Positions 1 to 7,655 of a stretch of 23,532 nucleotides of DNA are shown one piece after another. This DNA is from Nitrospinota bacterium. Its GTDB lineage: Bacteria; UBA8248. The notes beneath the pieces are model-generated. The model was not told the DNA's origin, ran no database searches, and saw nothing but the letters and a program-made list of their open reading frames with translations. Made by a program: the position numbers and the translations under genes. Location: positions 7,095 to 30,626 of the forward strand of contig DNYS01000217.1 in assembly GCA_003506735.1 (NCBI GenBank). Direction: 5' to 3'. How positions within the stretch are numbered: the first letter of the stretch is position 1; every line of letters starts with the position of its first letter.

Positions 1-152
1 GCGCCGGGGATGCCGGTCACGGCCTCGCAGTATTCGGCCGGGCGGTGCATGTCGCTCATCACCTCGAAGCCCAGGTGATCGCAATACCATTTCGCCGCGG
101 CCTCCACGTCCGCCACCGTGAAACTCGTGTGATTGATCTCGACCAGTCCCAT
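1..152 (-). CDS. VOC/glyoxalase-fold protein, N-terminal part (cut by window edge)
   Basis: Only the first 50 codons are inside the window. The translation begins MGLVEINHTSFTVADVEAA and continues through WYCDHLGFEV, the first beta-alpha-beta unit of the vicinal oxygen chelate (glyoxalase/bleomycin-resistance/dioxygenase) fold. His8 in the INHTSFTV strand is the usual first metal ligand. The ATG at 152-150 is preceded by GGAG with a 5-nt spacer, so this is a real start. The gene lies downstream of the E1 beta terminator and so is probably transcribed separately. Substrate and exact family cannot be decided from this fragment. Confidence 0.85.
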   Translation of the reverse strand, partial: MGLVEINHTSFTVADVEAAAKWYCDHLGFEVMSDMHRPAEYCEAVTGIPG

Positions 153-173
153 GATCGCTCCTTACCGGCTTTT

Positions 174-209
174 TCAAACAAAAAGGGCGGGTCAAACAAA
201 AAGGGCGGG
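174..209. repeat. perfect 18-bp tandem duplication beside a terminator
   Basis: TCAAACAAAAAGGGCGGG occurs at 174-191 and again, without a spacer, at 192-209. The second copy supplies the left arm and the A-run of the hairpin at 203-225. On the minus strand this duplicates the half-stem CCCGCCC plus the T-rich tail of the terminator. Confidence 0.9.
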
Positions 210-225
210 GCGCATGGCCCCGCCC
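198..225 (-). terminator. intrinsic terminator of the E1 alpha/beta operon
   Basis: A perfect 9-bp GC stem (203-211 with 217-225) encloses a GCATG loop. Reading on the minus strand it is followed by TTTTTGTTTGA. It lies 20 nt beyond the stop of the E1 beta gene, in the right orientation to end that transcript. Confidence 0.85.
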
Positions 226-245
226 CGGATAAATCGCTGTTCGGA

Positions 246-1226
246 TCAGGCGATGACGCCGAGAGTCTTTTTCGCCATCTCGACGACGTTGGCCGCGTTC
301 GGGAGGACGAAATCCTCCAGCGCGGGCTCAAAGGGGATCGGCGCGTTGAGCGCCGCCACCCGCCCGACCGGGGCGTCCAAATAGTCGAAGGCTTCCTCTT
401 GAATGGCGGCGGAAATTTCAGCGCCCACCCCGCTTCTGAGGTGGCCCTCCTCGACGACGACGCAACGGTTCGTCTTACGGACGGATTCGGCCAGCGTCGC
501 CGTATCGAGCGGGGCAACTGTACGGGGATCGAGGACCTCGGCGCTGATGCCCTCGGCCGCGAGCGTCTCGGCCGCGTGCAGGCAATTTAGCACCTGGTAG
601 CCGATGCCGATGAGGGTGATGTCGCTGCCCTCGCGCTTGACGGCCGCCTGGCCGAAGGGAACGATATGCTCGCCCTCGGGGGCGGGCCCCCGGGTCTTGT
701 AGAGCATCTTGTGTTCGCAAAAGAACACCGGGTTATCGTCACGGATGGCGGTCTTGAGCAGGCCCTTGGCATCGGCCGGGTCGCTCGGACAGGCCACCTT
801 CAGGCCGGGCACCTGCATGAACCAGGCCTCCAATACCTGGCTGTGGGTTGGACCGTACTGCACGCCGCCGCCGCCCGGGGTGCGCACGACCAACGGAATG
901 CTGAGCTGGCCGCCCACCATGTAGCGTAGCTTGGCCGCCTGGTTCACGAGCGGGTCCATGGCCAGCATGATGAAGTCCATGAACATGATTTCGACCACCG
1001 GGCGGTAGCCAGCCATGGCCGCGCCCACGGCGGCGCCCACGAAGCCCAGCTCGCTGATCGGGGTGTCGCGCACGCGGGCCCCGCCGAATTTGTCCTTGAG
1101 CCCCTTGGTGACCCCGAAGACGTAGGCGAGCTCGACATCCTCGCCCAGGACGATCACTTTTTTATCGTTTTCCATCTCTTCGTGGAGCGCTTCGTTCAGC
1201 GCCTCCACATAATTAATTTCGCGCAT
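246..1226 (-). CDS. 2-oxoacid (pyruvate/acetoin-type) dehydrogenase E1, beta subunit
   Basis: This 326-residue protein is the beta chain of a ThDP-dependent alpha2beta2 dehydrogenase E1 (PdhB/AcoB type). With the alpha chain it would decarboxylate a 2-oxoacid and acylate the lipoyl arm of an E2 in the cytoplasm. Visible family marks are VIVLGEDV (res. 24-31), DTPISELGF with the ThDP-activating Glu59, GPTHSQ with His128, and the C-terminal transketolase-like domain containing VVVEEGHLRSG. The ATG has GGAGAGGA upstream and starts 18 nt after the alpha-subunit stop, so the two are one operon. No E2 or E3 gene follows; a terminator does. Pyruvate, acetoin and branched-chain versions cannot be told apart safely from sequence alone. 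Confidence 0.95.
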   Translation of the reverse strand: MREINYVEALNEALHEEMENDKKVIVLGEDVELAYVFGVTKGLKDKFGGARVRDTPISELGFVGAAVGAAMAGYRPVVEIMFMDFIMLAMDPLVNQAAKLRYMVGGQLSIPLVVRTPGGGGVQYGPTHSQVLEAWFMQVPGLKVACPSDPADAKGLLKTAIRDDNPVFFCEHKMLYKTRGPAPEGEHIVPFGQAAVKREGSDITLIGIGYQVLNCLHAAETLAAEGISAEVLDPRTVAPLDTATLAESVRKTNRCVVVEEGHLRSGVGAEISAAIQEEAFDYLDAPVGRVAALNAPIPFEPALEDFVLPNAANVVEMAKKTLGVIA

Positions 1227-1244
1227 CGATTCCTCTCCAGCCGG

Positions 1245-2213
1245 TCAGGCGTACACGTCATCGAGAGCCGATTCGAGGGTGGCCTTCGGGCTGTTCTCGG
1301 CAAACTCGGACGCGGCCTCCAGCTCCTCGGCCGCCGTCTTTTGATGGGCCTCTTTTTCGGCCTTGGTCATCTTGAGCAGCTTTTCGGCCAGGAGCAGCGG
1401 ATCGCGCTTCCTCCACTTTTTTACCTCTTGTTCGGTGCGGTAGGGACCGAATTGAGGGTCTCCGCGCGAATGGCCGAAATAGCGGTAGGTCTTGGCCTCG
1501 ATCAGGGATGGGCCGCCGCCCTTGCGGGCGCGCTCGACGGCCTCGCGCGACGCTTCGTACACGGCCACCACGTCCATCCCGTCGATGGTCACGCCGGGCG
1601 CATTGTAGCCCTGGGCGCGGGTGGATATGTCCTCGACGGCGGTCGAGCGTCCTACGCCGAAGCTTACGGCGTAGCCGTTGTTCTCGCAAAAGAAAATCAC
1701 CGGGAGCTTCCAGATTGCGCACAGGTTCATCGACTCGTGGAAGCTGCCCTGATTCGAGGCCCCGTCGCCGAAGAACACAACTGCCACCTGTCCCTTGGCC
1801 TCAAGCTGGTAGGCCAGGCCCATTCCGGCGGCCATGGGCATGTTGGCCCCGACGATCGAATGCGCCCCGTAGTGGCCAACCGATATGTCGGCGATATGCA
1901 TCGAGCCCCCCTTGGCGCGGCAGAGCCCGGTTGAGCGGCCCAGAAGCTCGGCCATCATCTCGTTGAGCCGGGTCCCCTTGGCGATGGAGTGCCCATGTCC
2001 CCGGTGGGTGGTCAGGATGGCATCGGCCCTGTCTAGGGCGCTGCATACGCCGACCGAGCAAGCCTCCTGGCCGATGCTCACATGGACGGCCCCTTTGATC
2101 AGGCCCGCCATGAACAGCTCGTCCGCTTTTTCCTCAAAACGCCGGATGCGGAGCATATCGTGGTACATTTCGTGAAGGCGTTTTTTGGAAAGCGATTTAG
2201 CCTTTTTGGCCAC
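1245..2213 (-). CDS. 2-oxoacid (pyruvate/acetoin-type) dehydrogenase E1, alpha subunit
   Basis: This 322-residue ThDP-binding alpha chain pairs with the beta chain encoded immediately downstream. The ThDP/Mg motif runs from GDGASNQG (res. 149-156) to CENN (176-179). HRGHGHSIAKG (70-80) and GGSMHI (102-107) are further E1 alpha signatures. The start is a GTG at 2213-2211, chosen because GGGAGGAAG lies about 6 nt upstream and the lysine-rich N terminus MAKKAKSLSKK is typical. The C-terminal ~60 residues are charged and probably helical. The length matches the short bacterial AcoA/PdhA class rather than the long AceE type. Confidence 0.95.
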   Translation of the reverse strand: MAKKAKSLSKKRLHEMYHDMLRIRRFEEKADELFMAGLIKGAVHVSIGQEACSVGVCSALDRADAILTTHRGHGHSIAKGTRLNEMMAELLGRSTGLCRAKGGSMHIADISVGHYGAHSIVGANMPMAAGMGLAYQLEAKGQVAVVFFGDGASNQGSFHESMNLCAIWKLPVIFFCENNGYAVSFGVGRSTAVEDISTRAQGYNAPGVTIDGMDVVAVYEASREAVERARKGGGPSLIEAKTYRYFGHSRGDPQFGPYRTEQEVKKWRKRDPLLLAEKLLKMTKAEKEAHQKTAAEELEAASEFAENSPKATLESALDDVYA

Positions 2214-2332
2214 AGCCCTTCCTCCCGGGAATCATCCCTCCTGGATGCGGATCATCCGTTTCTCGATAGGTGTATAGCTATCATACGAATTCGGCGCGTT
2301 CAACGGGCGGCGGGCGCTTGGAGACCTCGCCC

Positions 2333-3004
2333 TTATTTCACGGCGCTGTATTTCAGGAAAATCTCCCCGCCTTCGCGGCGCACCTCCTCCAGATTCAGGC
2401 GCATAAAGCGGTCCGCCGAAAACCCCGGACCGTCCAGCAGGGTGGGCGCCCCGGCCCCCCCGGCCAGGACCGGGGTCAGGGTGACATGCCATACATCGAC
2501 GAGCCCCGCCTCGGCGAACATCCAATGAACCCCGCCCCCGCCCTCGAGCAGAATCCGATCGAACCCCCTTCCGGCCAGATAGTCCACGACTCCGGCAGCC
2601 GAGACCTCCTCCTTGCCGAGGACGGCCACCTCCGCTCGGCCACTGGCCGCCGCCTCCGCTTCCCCAGCCGCCCCCTCGTGGGTCAATATCAGCCTGGCCC
2701 GAGCGCCCGGCCCGAACCAGCTCATGGACCCGGGCAGCCGCCCGGACGAGGTGAGGACTGCATTGGCCGGCTGGGGGGGGCGTTCTTCCTCCTCGCGCGC
2801 GGCGATCAGGGCGGGATCCCGGACCAGGGCCGGGCAGCGCGCCTTCCGAAGCGTCTCCCCGCCCCAGAGGATGACGTCGGCCCGGGCACGAAGCCGATCC
2901 ATCTCCCTGCGGTCGGCCTCGGAGCCCAGCGAGACACGCTCACCGAAGGCGCCGGCGATCTTGCCGTCCAAAGTGATCGCCATATTCACGAATACGGAGG
3001 CCAT
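2333..3004 (-). CDS. RibD C-terminal / dihydrofolate-reductase-like domain protein
   Basis: This 223-residue NAD(P)H-dependent reductase has the fold shared by the RibD C-terminal domain and DHFR. It starts MASVFVNMAITLDGKIAG, the first strand and helix with the SLDGKI-like signature. It continues with DVILWGGETLRKARCPAL and ends with the cofactor-binding LLEGGGGVHWMFAEAGLVD segment. No deaminase domain precedes it, so it is not a full RibD. The ATG at 3004 has GAGGA and GGAGGA upstream; the frame stays open further upstream, but that part is antisense to the hydrolase gene and not protein-like. Stand-alone members may reduce riboflavin-type pyrimidines, but the true substrate is unknown. Confidence 0.85.
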   Translation of the reverse strand: MASVFVNMAITLDGKIAGAFGERVSLGSEADRREMDRLRARADVILWGGETLRKARCPALVRDPALIAAREEEERPPQPANAVLTSSGRLPGSMSWFGPGARARLILTHEGAAGEAEAAASGRAEVAVLGKEEVSAAGVVDYLAGRGFDRILLEGGGGVHWMFAEAGLVDVWHVTLTPVLAGGAGAPTLLDGPGFSADRFMRLNLEEVRREGGEIFLKYSAVK

Positions 3005-3133
3005 GCTCGTCCTCTTGTCCTCCCGGCGCGGTGCGATTAGAATCTTCGTGTACTCTGACGGATTTCGATGAAGACGGGAAGTAGCGGAATCATGGGGCAC
3101 TAGCCCGCCCGAAGCGTGGAATGGAGATAATCG

Positions 3134-3784
3134 ATGGGCGAATTCGATCAGACGGTAGATCTCCCCGGCATGACCTTTCAAAAGCTCAATATCGGGCCCC
3201 ACAGCAATAACGTATACGTCCTCACCTGCAAGGAAACAAAAGAGTGCGTCATCATCGACACCTCTCAATCCGCCCAACCCATTCTCGCCCTCTGTGAGGG
3301 GGCAAAACCCAAATATATCCTCCAGACGCACTGCCACGGCGATCACATCGACGCACTCGATGAGGTGCGCAAGCTCACCGGAGCGCCCATGGGGCAACAC
3401 CCCGAGGATGCCCGCGAGTTTGGGACCCGGCCTGATTTCGAGATCAACGACGGGGACGAAATTTCCTTCGGGAAAATCTCGCTCAAGGCCATTCACACCC
3501 CGGGCCACTGCAGGGGGATGTTGATGTTCTTCTATCCGGGCCATTGCGTGTGCGGAGACACCATTTTTCCCGGCGGGCCGGGAAAAACCTGGAATCACGA
3601 GCAACTGGTGCAATCCATCGAATCCATCAAAAACAAGGTGCTTGCACTACCTGGCGAGACCGTTCTCTATCCGGGGCACGGCGCCAACTCGACGGTTGCC
3701 GACAGCCAAAAGGAAGTGGCCGCCTTCGAGGCGGCGGGACGCCCGAAAGCCGGTGAGTTCGGAGACATCACCTGGGCCGGTTAG
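3134..3784 (+). CDS. metallo-beta-lactamase-fold hydrolase (glyoxalase II-like)
   Basis: This 216-residue cytoplasmic MBL-fold protein carries the full metal-binding set: THCHGDH (His66, His68, Asp70, His71), His125 in HTPGH, Asp142 in CGDTIF and His182 in YPGHG. This arrangement is typical of glyoxalase II-like thioester hydrolases. It lacks the C-terminal glutathione-binding domain of classical GloB (about 250 residues), so another thiol or ester substrate is possible. The ATG has GGAGA 6 nt upstream. It is divergent from the RibD-like gene and followed after 18 nt by a VOC gene, forming a glyoxalase II/I-like pair. Confidence 0.9.
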   Translation: MGEFDQTVDLPGMTFQKLNIGPHSNNVYVLTCKETKECVIIDTSQSAQPILALCEGAKPKYILQTHCHGDHIDALDEVRKLTGAPMGQHPEDAREFGTRPDFEINDGDEISFGKISLKAIHTPGHCRGMLMFFYPGHCVCGDTIFPGGPGKTWNHEQLVQSIESIKNKVLALPGETVLYPGHGANSTVADSQKEVAAFEAAGRPKAGEFGDITWAG

Positions 3785-3802
3785 AATATAAGGAGAGACC
3801 CC

Positions 3803-4195
3803 ATGAGCGGTGCAGGCCTGACTTTTGACCACGTTCATCTCATCTGCCGGGACCCCAAAGCGGTCGCTCAGTGGTTTGTCGAAATCCTGGGGGGAAAGAT
3901 TGGGAACAACTACGAGATTCAGGGAGCGCCCCAGATTCACGTCGCCTTCGATGGCGCCACAGTCATCATCCGCGGCCAGCGCACCGGAGAAAGCGCCGGG
4001 GACAAGAGCGGGCTCCAGTACGGAACCGACCACTTCGGCCTGCGGGTTAGCCAGAATTTCGACGCCTTTTGCGCCGCTCTCAAGGAAAAAGGGGTGAAGT
4101 TCACGATGGAGCCCACTCAATTCAATCCGTCTACAAAAATCGCCTTCATCGAATCCCCCGAGGGAATCAACATCGAACTTCTGCACAAGATGTAG
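3803..4195 (+). CDS. VOC-family (glyoxalase I-like) protein
   Basis: This 130-residue protein contains two beta-alpha-beta-beta-beta units of the vicinal oxygen chelate fold. The first begins LTFDHVHLICRDP; the second begins GTDHFGLRV and ends SPEGINIELL, the usual position of the last Glu ligand. His10/His12, His in TDHFG and Glu in IELL are the likely metal ligands. The start has AAGGAGAG 7 nt upstream. Its place 18 nt behind the MBL hydrolase suggests co-transcription and a two-step conversion of a 2-oxoaldehyde-like compound, which is inference. Confidence 0.9.
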   Translation: MSGAGLTFDHVHLICRDPKAVAQWFVEILGGKIGNNYEIQGAPQIHVAFDGATVIIRGQRTGESAGDKSGLQYGTDHFGLRVSQNFDAFCAALKEKGVKFTMEPTQFNPSTKIAFIESPEGINIELLHKM

Positions 4196-4261
4196 CCCAG
4201 ATCCGCACGGAGCATCGTGATGATGACGATGGATTCGCACCGCCCACAGAGGAAGCCCCCG

Positions 4262-5314
4262 ATGTCTAGAACGAGCCGTTTCGTGGTGGCCCTGATCTGT
4301 GGAATGACCGTTGCCCTATCCACCGGAAGCGGATTCACCGCCTCCGCCGGGAGCGGGGTAGAGTTTCCGCCTCCTCCTCCACTCGGGCTGGATGAGGTTC
4401 CCGTCCCCGAGGACAATCCAATGACCCCGGCCAAGGTGGATCTGGGCCGGAGGCTGTTTTTCGAAAAACGCATCTCTGGAGACGGCACGATCGCCTGCGC
4501 CTCATGCCACATGCCCCAGCGCGGATTCAGCAACGGTCGCCAGTACGCCATCGGCATCGGCGGGCGCATCGGGCTGCGCAACGCGCCCACCATCATCAAC
4601 GCCGCCTACAACGACACCCATTTCTGGGACGGGCGGGCCAAGAGCCTCGAAGAGCAGGCCAAGGGTCCAATTCAACACCCCGCCGAAATGGGTGCCACCG
4701 AAGCCCATATCGCCAAAACCCTCGGTGCCCTGCCCTCCTACCGCGAATCGTTCCAGCGGGTCTTCGGCAGTGAAAAAATCACCCTCGACCGGGTCGTCAA
4801 GGCCATCGCCACCTTCGAGCGGACCATTCTTTCGGGAAACTCCCTTTTCGACCGGTGGTTCTTCGGCGGCGACAAGGCCGCCCTCACCCCGGCCGCCGTA
4901 CGCGGATTCAAGCTCTTTCGGGGAAGGGGAAACTGCGTGAAGTGCCATCTGGTAGATTCGTTCAGCGCGCCCTTCACCGACCACAAGTTTCACAACGTGG
5001 GTGTGGGGTTCGATGGCCGCCCGACCCATCCGGGCCGCGAGAAAATCACCAAGCGCGCCCGGGACCGGGGAAAATTTAAGACTCCCACCCTCAGGGACAT
5101 CTCCAAGACCATGCCCTACATGCACGACGGAAGCCTGAAAACCCTCGAAGAGGTCATCGACTACTACGATCGGGGCGGTCTTGCGAACCCGAATCTCGAC
5201 CCCGACATGAAGCCGCTGAAATTCTCCAAATTGGAAAAAAGCGACCTTCTCGCGTTTCTCCATTCGCTCGACGGCAGTCCGCCCATAATCCAAGCACCGA
5301 GGCCGTCTCGTTGA
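4262..5314 (+). CDS. exported diheme cytochrome c peroxidase / MauG-family protein
   Basis: This 350-residue periplasmic protein has a signal peptide (MSRTSRFVVALICGMTVALS onward) and two heme c sites, CASCH at 79-83 and CVKCH at 225-229. FFEKRISGDGTIACASCHMP, NAPTIINAAYNDTHFWDGRA and PYMHDGSLKTLEEVIDYY are hallmarks of the CcpA/MauG superfamily. The Met in PYMHDG sits where peroxidases, as I recall the family, carry the distal Met ligand, which favours a peroxidase-like heme pair over MauG itself. The ATG at 4262 is preferred because GAGGAAG lies upstream and the signal peptide begins there. An in-frame ATG at 4217 would add 15 hydrophilic residues. Its stop overlaps the TTG start of the next cytochrome gene. 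It may reduce H2O2 or oxidatively modify a partner protein. Confidence 0.93.
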   Translation: MSRTSRFVVALICGMTVALSTGSGFTASAGSGVEFPPPPPLGLDEVPVPEDNPMTPAKVDLGRRLFFEKRISGDGTIACASCHMPQRGFSNGRQYAIGIGGRIGLRNAPTIINAAYNDTHFWDGRAKSLEEQAKGPIQHPAEMGATEAHIAKTLGALPSYRESFQRVFGSEKITLDRVVKAIATFERTILSGNSLFDRWFFGGDKAALTPAAVRGFKLFRGRGNCVKCHLVDSFSAPFTDHKFHNVGVGFDGRPTHPGREKITKRARDRGKFKTPTLRDISKTMPYMHDGSLKTLEEVIDYYDRGGLANPNLDPDMKPLKFSKLEKSDLLAFLHSLDGSPPIIQAPRPSR

Positions 5315-6144
5315 CCCGGACCGTTCTTATTTCCATCGCATTCGTCCTCGCCGTTGCCGGGGCCGGGGTTATCCTCACCTCCAGGCCGGGTAGCGCCGCT
5401 GCGGCGCAGGCCAAATCCGGGATGCCGCCAAGGGCTCCGGCCGCGAAATCGCCCCAACCTGCCGCCGAAAAGCACCCCGCCATCGAAAAGAAGGCCATTC
5501 CCCCGGCATCAGGAAAAGAGATCTTCTCAAAAAAGGGCTGCGGCGGATGCCACGCCCTGACCGGGCCCGAGAAAAAGATCCCCGTCACCGAGCGGGCAAA
5601 AATCAAGGGGCCTTCCCTCTGGTATACGGGAAGCAAGTACCGGCACGGTTATCTGGCGCGCTGGCTGGCGGCCCCCAGGGCGTTCCGGGGGGTTCTGTTC
5701 GGGACGATGAAGCGGGGCCGGACGCCGCATCCCGCCCTCCCAGCCGGGGAGGCGAAAGCCGTGGGAGTTTATCTCGAAGGCTTTCGGGACGCGAAAATGC
5801 CCAAGGGCACCGTTCCGAGGTGGAAAAAAATTCCGAGGCGTGTTCTCCGGAAGGCTCGGATTCTATTTCAGAAAAAACAGCCCTGCTACTCCTGTCACCA
5901 AGTGAAGATCCGAAAGACTGTCTACCGCCGGCCCATTCAGCTCGGCGGCTTCAGCGCCCCCCATCTCATCGACGCGGGCCTCAGGCTCCGGCCCGATTTC
6001 ATCGCCGCCTTCTTAAAGAACCCGGCGCGCTATAATCCCAACGGACGGATGCCCATCTACCGCGACAAGGCGTTTACACGATTGAGCGAGAAGGACATCA
6101 TCGGATTGTCCGCCTATATTTCCACTTTCAAAGAAAAACCATGA
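5311..6144 (+). CDS. membrane-anchored or exported diheme cytochrome c
   Basis: This 277-residue protein has an N-terminal hydrophobic segment (res. 5-23), then an Ala/Pro/Lys-rich linker (about 28-68). Two cytochrome c modules follow with CGGCH (77-81) and CYSCH (192-196). NGRMPIY (Met247) is a likely axial ligand of the second heme; Met163 in AKMP may serve the first. It begins with TTG at 5311, whose last two bases with the following A form the TGA stop of the peroxidase gene (TTGA overlap). This implies translational coupling. The second half resembles cytochrome c domains attached to oxidases (DFIAAFLKNPARYNPNGRMP). It probably shuttles electrons to or from the peroxidase; no specific family name can be given. 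Confidence 0.88.
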   Translation: MTRTVLISIAFVLAVAGAGVILTSRPGSAAAAQAKSGMPPRAPAAKSPQPAAEKHPAIEKKAIPPASGKEIFSKKGCGGCHALTGPEKKIPVTERAKIKGPSLWYTGSKYRHGYLARWLAAPRAFRGVLFGTMKRGRTPHPALPAGEAKAVGVYLEGFRDAKMPKGTVPRWKKIPRRVLRKARILFQKKQPCYSCHQVKIRKTVYRRPIQLGGFSAPHLIDAGLRLRPDFIAAFLKNPARYNPNGRMPIYRDKAFTRLSEKDIIGLSAYISTFKEKP

Positions 6145-6638
6145 CAAGGATCAAAACCGCCGCAGGGGCCGCTCTCGCCGCCCTCGTTCTGAGCGCCGCG
6201 CTGGAAGCTTCCGCCGCGGAGAAACCGGCCCCGCCCCGGGCCATCGACAATTTCAGGTGGTACTGCGTCCAGTGCCACGGTCCCCGGGGGGACGGCAAGG
6301 GGGTGAACAACAGTCCTGCGGCGAAGCTCCCCGTCAACCCCCGGAACCTGACCGACGGGAAGGACATGGCTCAGTTCTCGAACGAGGACATGGTCCGCAC
6401 CATCACGCACGGGGGCGGGGTGAACGATTTGTCCGCCATCATGCCGCCCTGGGGAAACGTGTTCACCCAGGCCGAAATTCGCGCCCTGGTGGCCCATGTC
6501 CGGAAGCTCTGTAAATGCCGATTCGACCCCAAGGCGAAAGAGCGGGCCATGCGCGAGGCGGGAAAACTGCTGCCCGAGGACCCGAAACCCGCCGGGCCGG
6601 AAAAGAAGACGCCCATCCAAAAAAAAGCGCCCTCATGA
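6141..6638 (+). CDS. small exported monoheme cytochrome c
   Basis: This 165-residue protein has a signal peptide (cleavage likely after LEASA near res. 26) and a single class I cytochrome c domain. CVQCHG (42-47) binds heme c and Met101 in AIMPPWG is the axial ligand. The body looks like the c551/c6-type modules that accept one electron. A Lys/Pro-rich tail (res. 145-165) follows the domain. The ATG overlaps the previous stop as ATGA, so it is translationally coupled to the diheme cytochrome, and its own stop overlaps the next start in the same way. It likely links the other redox proteins of the cluster to the respiratory chain. Confidence 0.92.
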   Translation: MTRIKTAAGAALAALVLSAALEASAAEKPAPPRAIDNFRWYCVQCHGPRGDGKGVNNSPAAKLPVNPRNLTDGKDMAQFSNEDMVRTITHGGGVNDLSAIMPPWGNVFTQAEIRALVAHVRKLCKCRFDPKAKERAMREAGKLLPEDPKPAGPEKKTPIQKKAPS

Positions 6639-7636
6639 TTGGGCCGCCGATCCCTCCCTCCCGGCTTGCCGGTGCGATCCTCACGGCAACCCTCGCCCTC
6701 GCGCCCACGGCCTCCCGGGCCGCCGGGGAGCGGATATTCGTGACCAACACGCGGGATGGGACCCTGAGCGTGATCTCGCGCGATACCCACAAGGTGATCA
6801 AAACGATTCGTGTCGGCCGAAAGACCAACCGCTTGGCCCTCGCGCTGGACGGGCGCAGCATATTCGTCATCAACGACGGCAAATCGCACGTGCGAATCTT
6901 AGACGCCGTGACCCTCCAATTTACCGGCAGGATGCGGAGCGGGCGGGATCCCTACAACATGGCCTTTTCCCCGGACGGAAAATACGCCTATTTCGTGAAC
7001 ACCTATTCGGACAACGTTTCGATTCTGGACATGGCGACACGGAAGATCGTCGGGCTCATCAAGCACGGCGGCAACAACCCGGTCAACATCAAAATTTCGC
7101 GAGACGGCCGCTTCGCCTACGTCGCCAACGAGCTGAGCGAGGATGTCTCCGTCATCGATCTGAGGACGCGGAAAACCCTGGTCCATATCGATGCGGGCCA
7201 CTACATCGAGGGAATCGCCTTTAACCGGGACGGAACCCGGGCCTTTTTCCTGAACGGGGAAAGAAAATCCTACAGCGTGGTGGACACGAAAACCCACAAA
7301 ATCCTGCGGATGATCGCCCTGCGCGATGAGCCACACGATGCGCTGGTGACGCCGGACGGGAAGTTTCTCTACCTCACCATCTCCCACAGAAACGCGGTAT
7401 CGATCTTTTCTCTTCCGGACCACCAGGAGGTCGCCTTCGTCAAGCAAGGGGTCCGGCCCGACCTGATCGCGTTCACCCCGGACGGAGAGTTCGCCTACAT
7501 CACAAACCGCGACTCGCGCCAGCTGGTCGTGATGGACGCGCGGCGCCATATGACTGTAATGAAAATCCGCGTCGGCAACGGCCCGCACGGCGTCCTCGTC
7601 GTGCCCATGCCCCCGGCGCCGGTGGCGCGAAAATAA
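6635..7636 (+). CDS. secreted YVTN/YncE-type beta-propeller protein
   Basis: This 333-residue protein has a signal peptide (MIGPPIPPSRLAGAILTATL onward, cleavage near ASRAA). About seven WD/YVTN-like repeats follow, each about 42 residues: IFVTNTRDGTLSVIS, IFVINDGKSHVRILD, AYFVNTYSDNVSILD, AYVANELSEDVSVID, AFFLNGERKSYSVVD, LYLTISHRNAVSIFS and AYITNRDSRQLVVMD. This builds a seven-bladed propeller in the periplasm. I see no heme motif or catalytic residue set. The ATG overlaps the upstream TGA (ATGA), making it the last gene of a coupled four-gene unit with three c-type cytochromes. A role as docking partner, assembly factor or substrate of the peroxidase is inference. Confidence 0.92.
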   Translation: MIGPPIPPSRLAGAILTATLALAPTASRAAGERIFVTNTRDGTLSVISRDTHKVIKTIRVGRKTNRLALALDGRSIFVINDGKSHVRILDAVTLQFTGRMRSGRDPYNMAFSPDGKYAYFVNTYSDNVSILDMATRKIVGLIKHGGNNPVNIKISRDGRFAYVANELSEDVSVIDLRTRKTLVHIDAGHYIEGIAFNRDGTRAFFLNGERKSYSVVDTKTHKILRMIALRDEPHDALVTPDGKFLYLTISHRNAVSIFSLPDHQEVAFVKQGVRPDLIAFTPDGEFAYITNRDSRQLVVMDARRHMTVMKIRVGNGPHGVLVVPMPPAPVARK

Positions 7637-7637
7637 C

Positions 7638-7655
7638 CGGTGCCGCGCTAGGCGC
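7638..7655. other. small hairpin between two convergent genes
   Basis: GGTGCC and GGCGCC (one G-T wobble) can form a 6-bp stem around GCGCTA, placed at the two converging stop codons. There is no T-run on either side, so it is at best a weak bidirectional end signal. Confidence 0.25.

Noticed and set aside
2333-3613. 426-codon open frame extending the RibD-like gene far upstream on minus
   Set aside because: The extension beyond 3004 is antisense to the MBL hydrolase, whose metal motifs are unmistakable. A ribosome binding site and the typical N terminus MASVFVNMAITLDG mark the real start.
4217-4261. Upstream ATG 4217 as the peroxidase start
   Set aside because: It would put 15 hydrophilic residues before the signal peptide and has a poorer ribosome binding site than ATG 4262.
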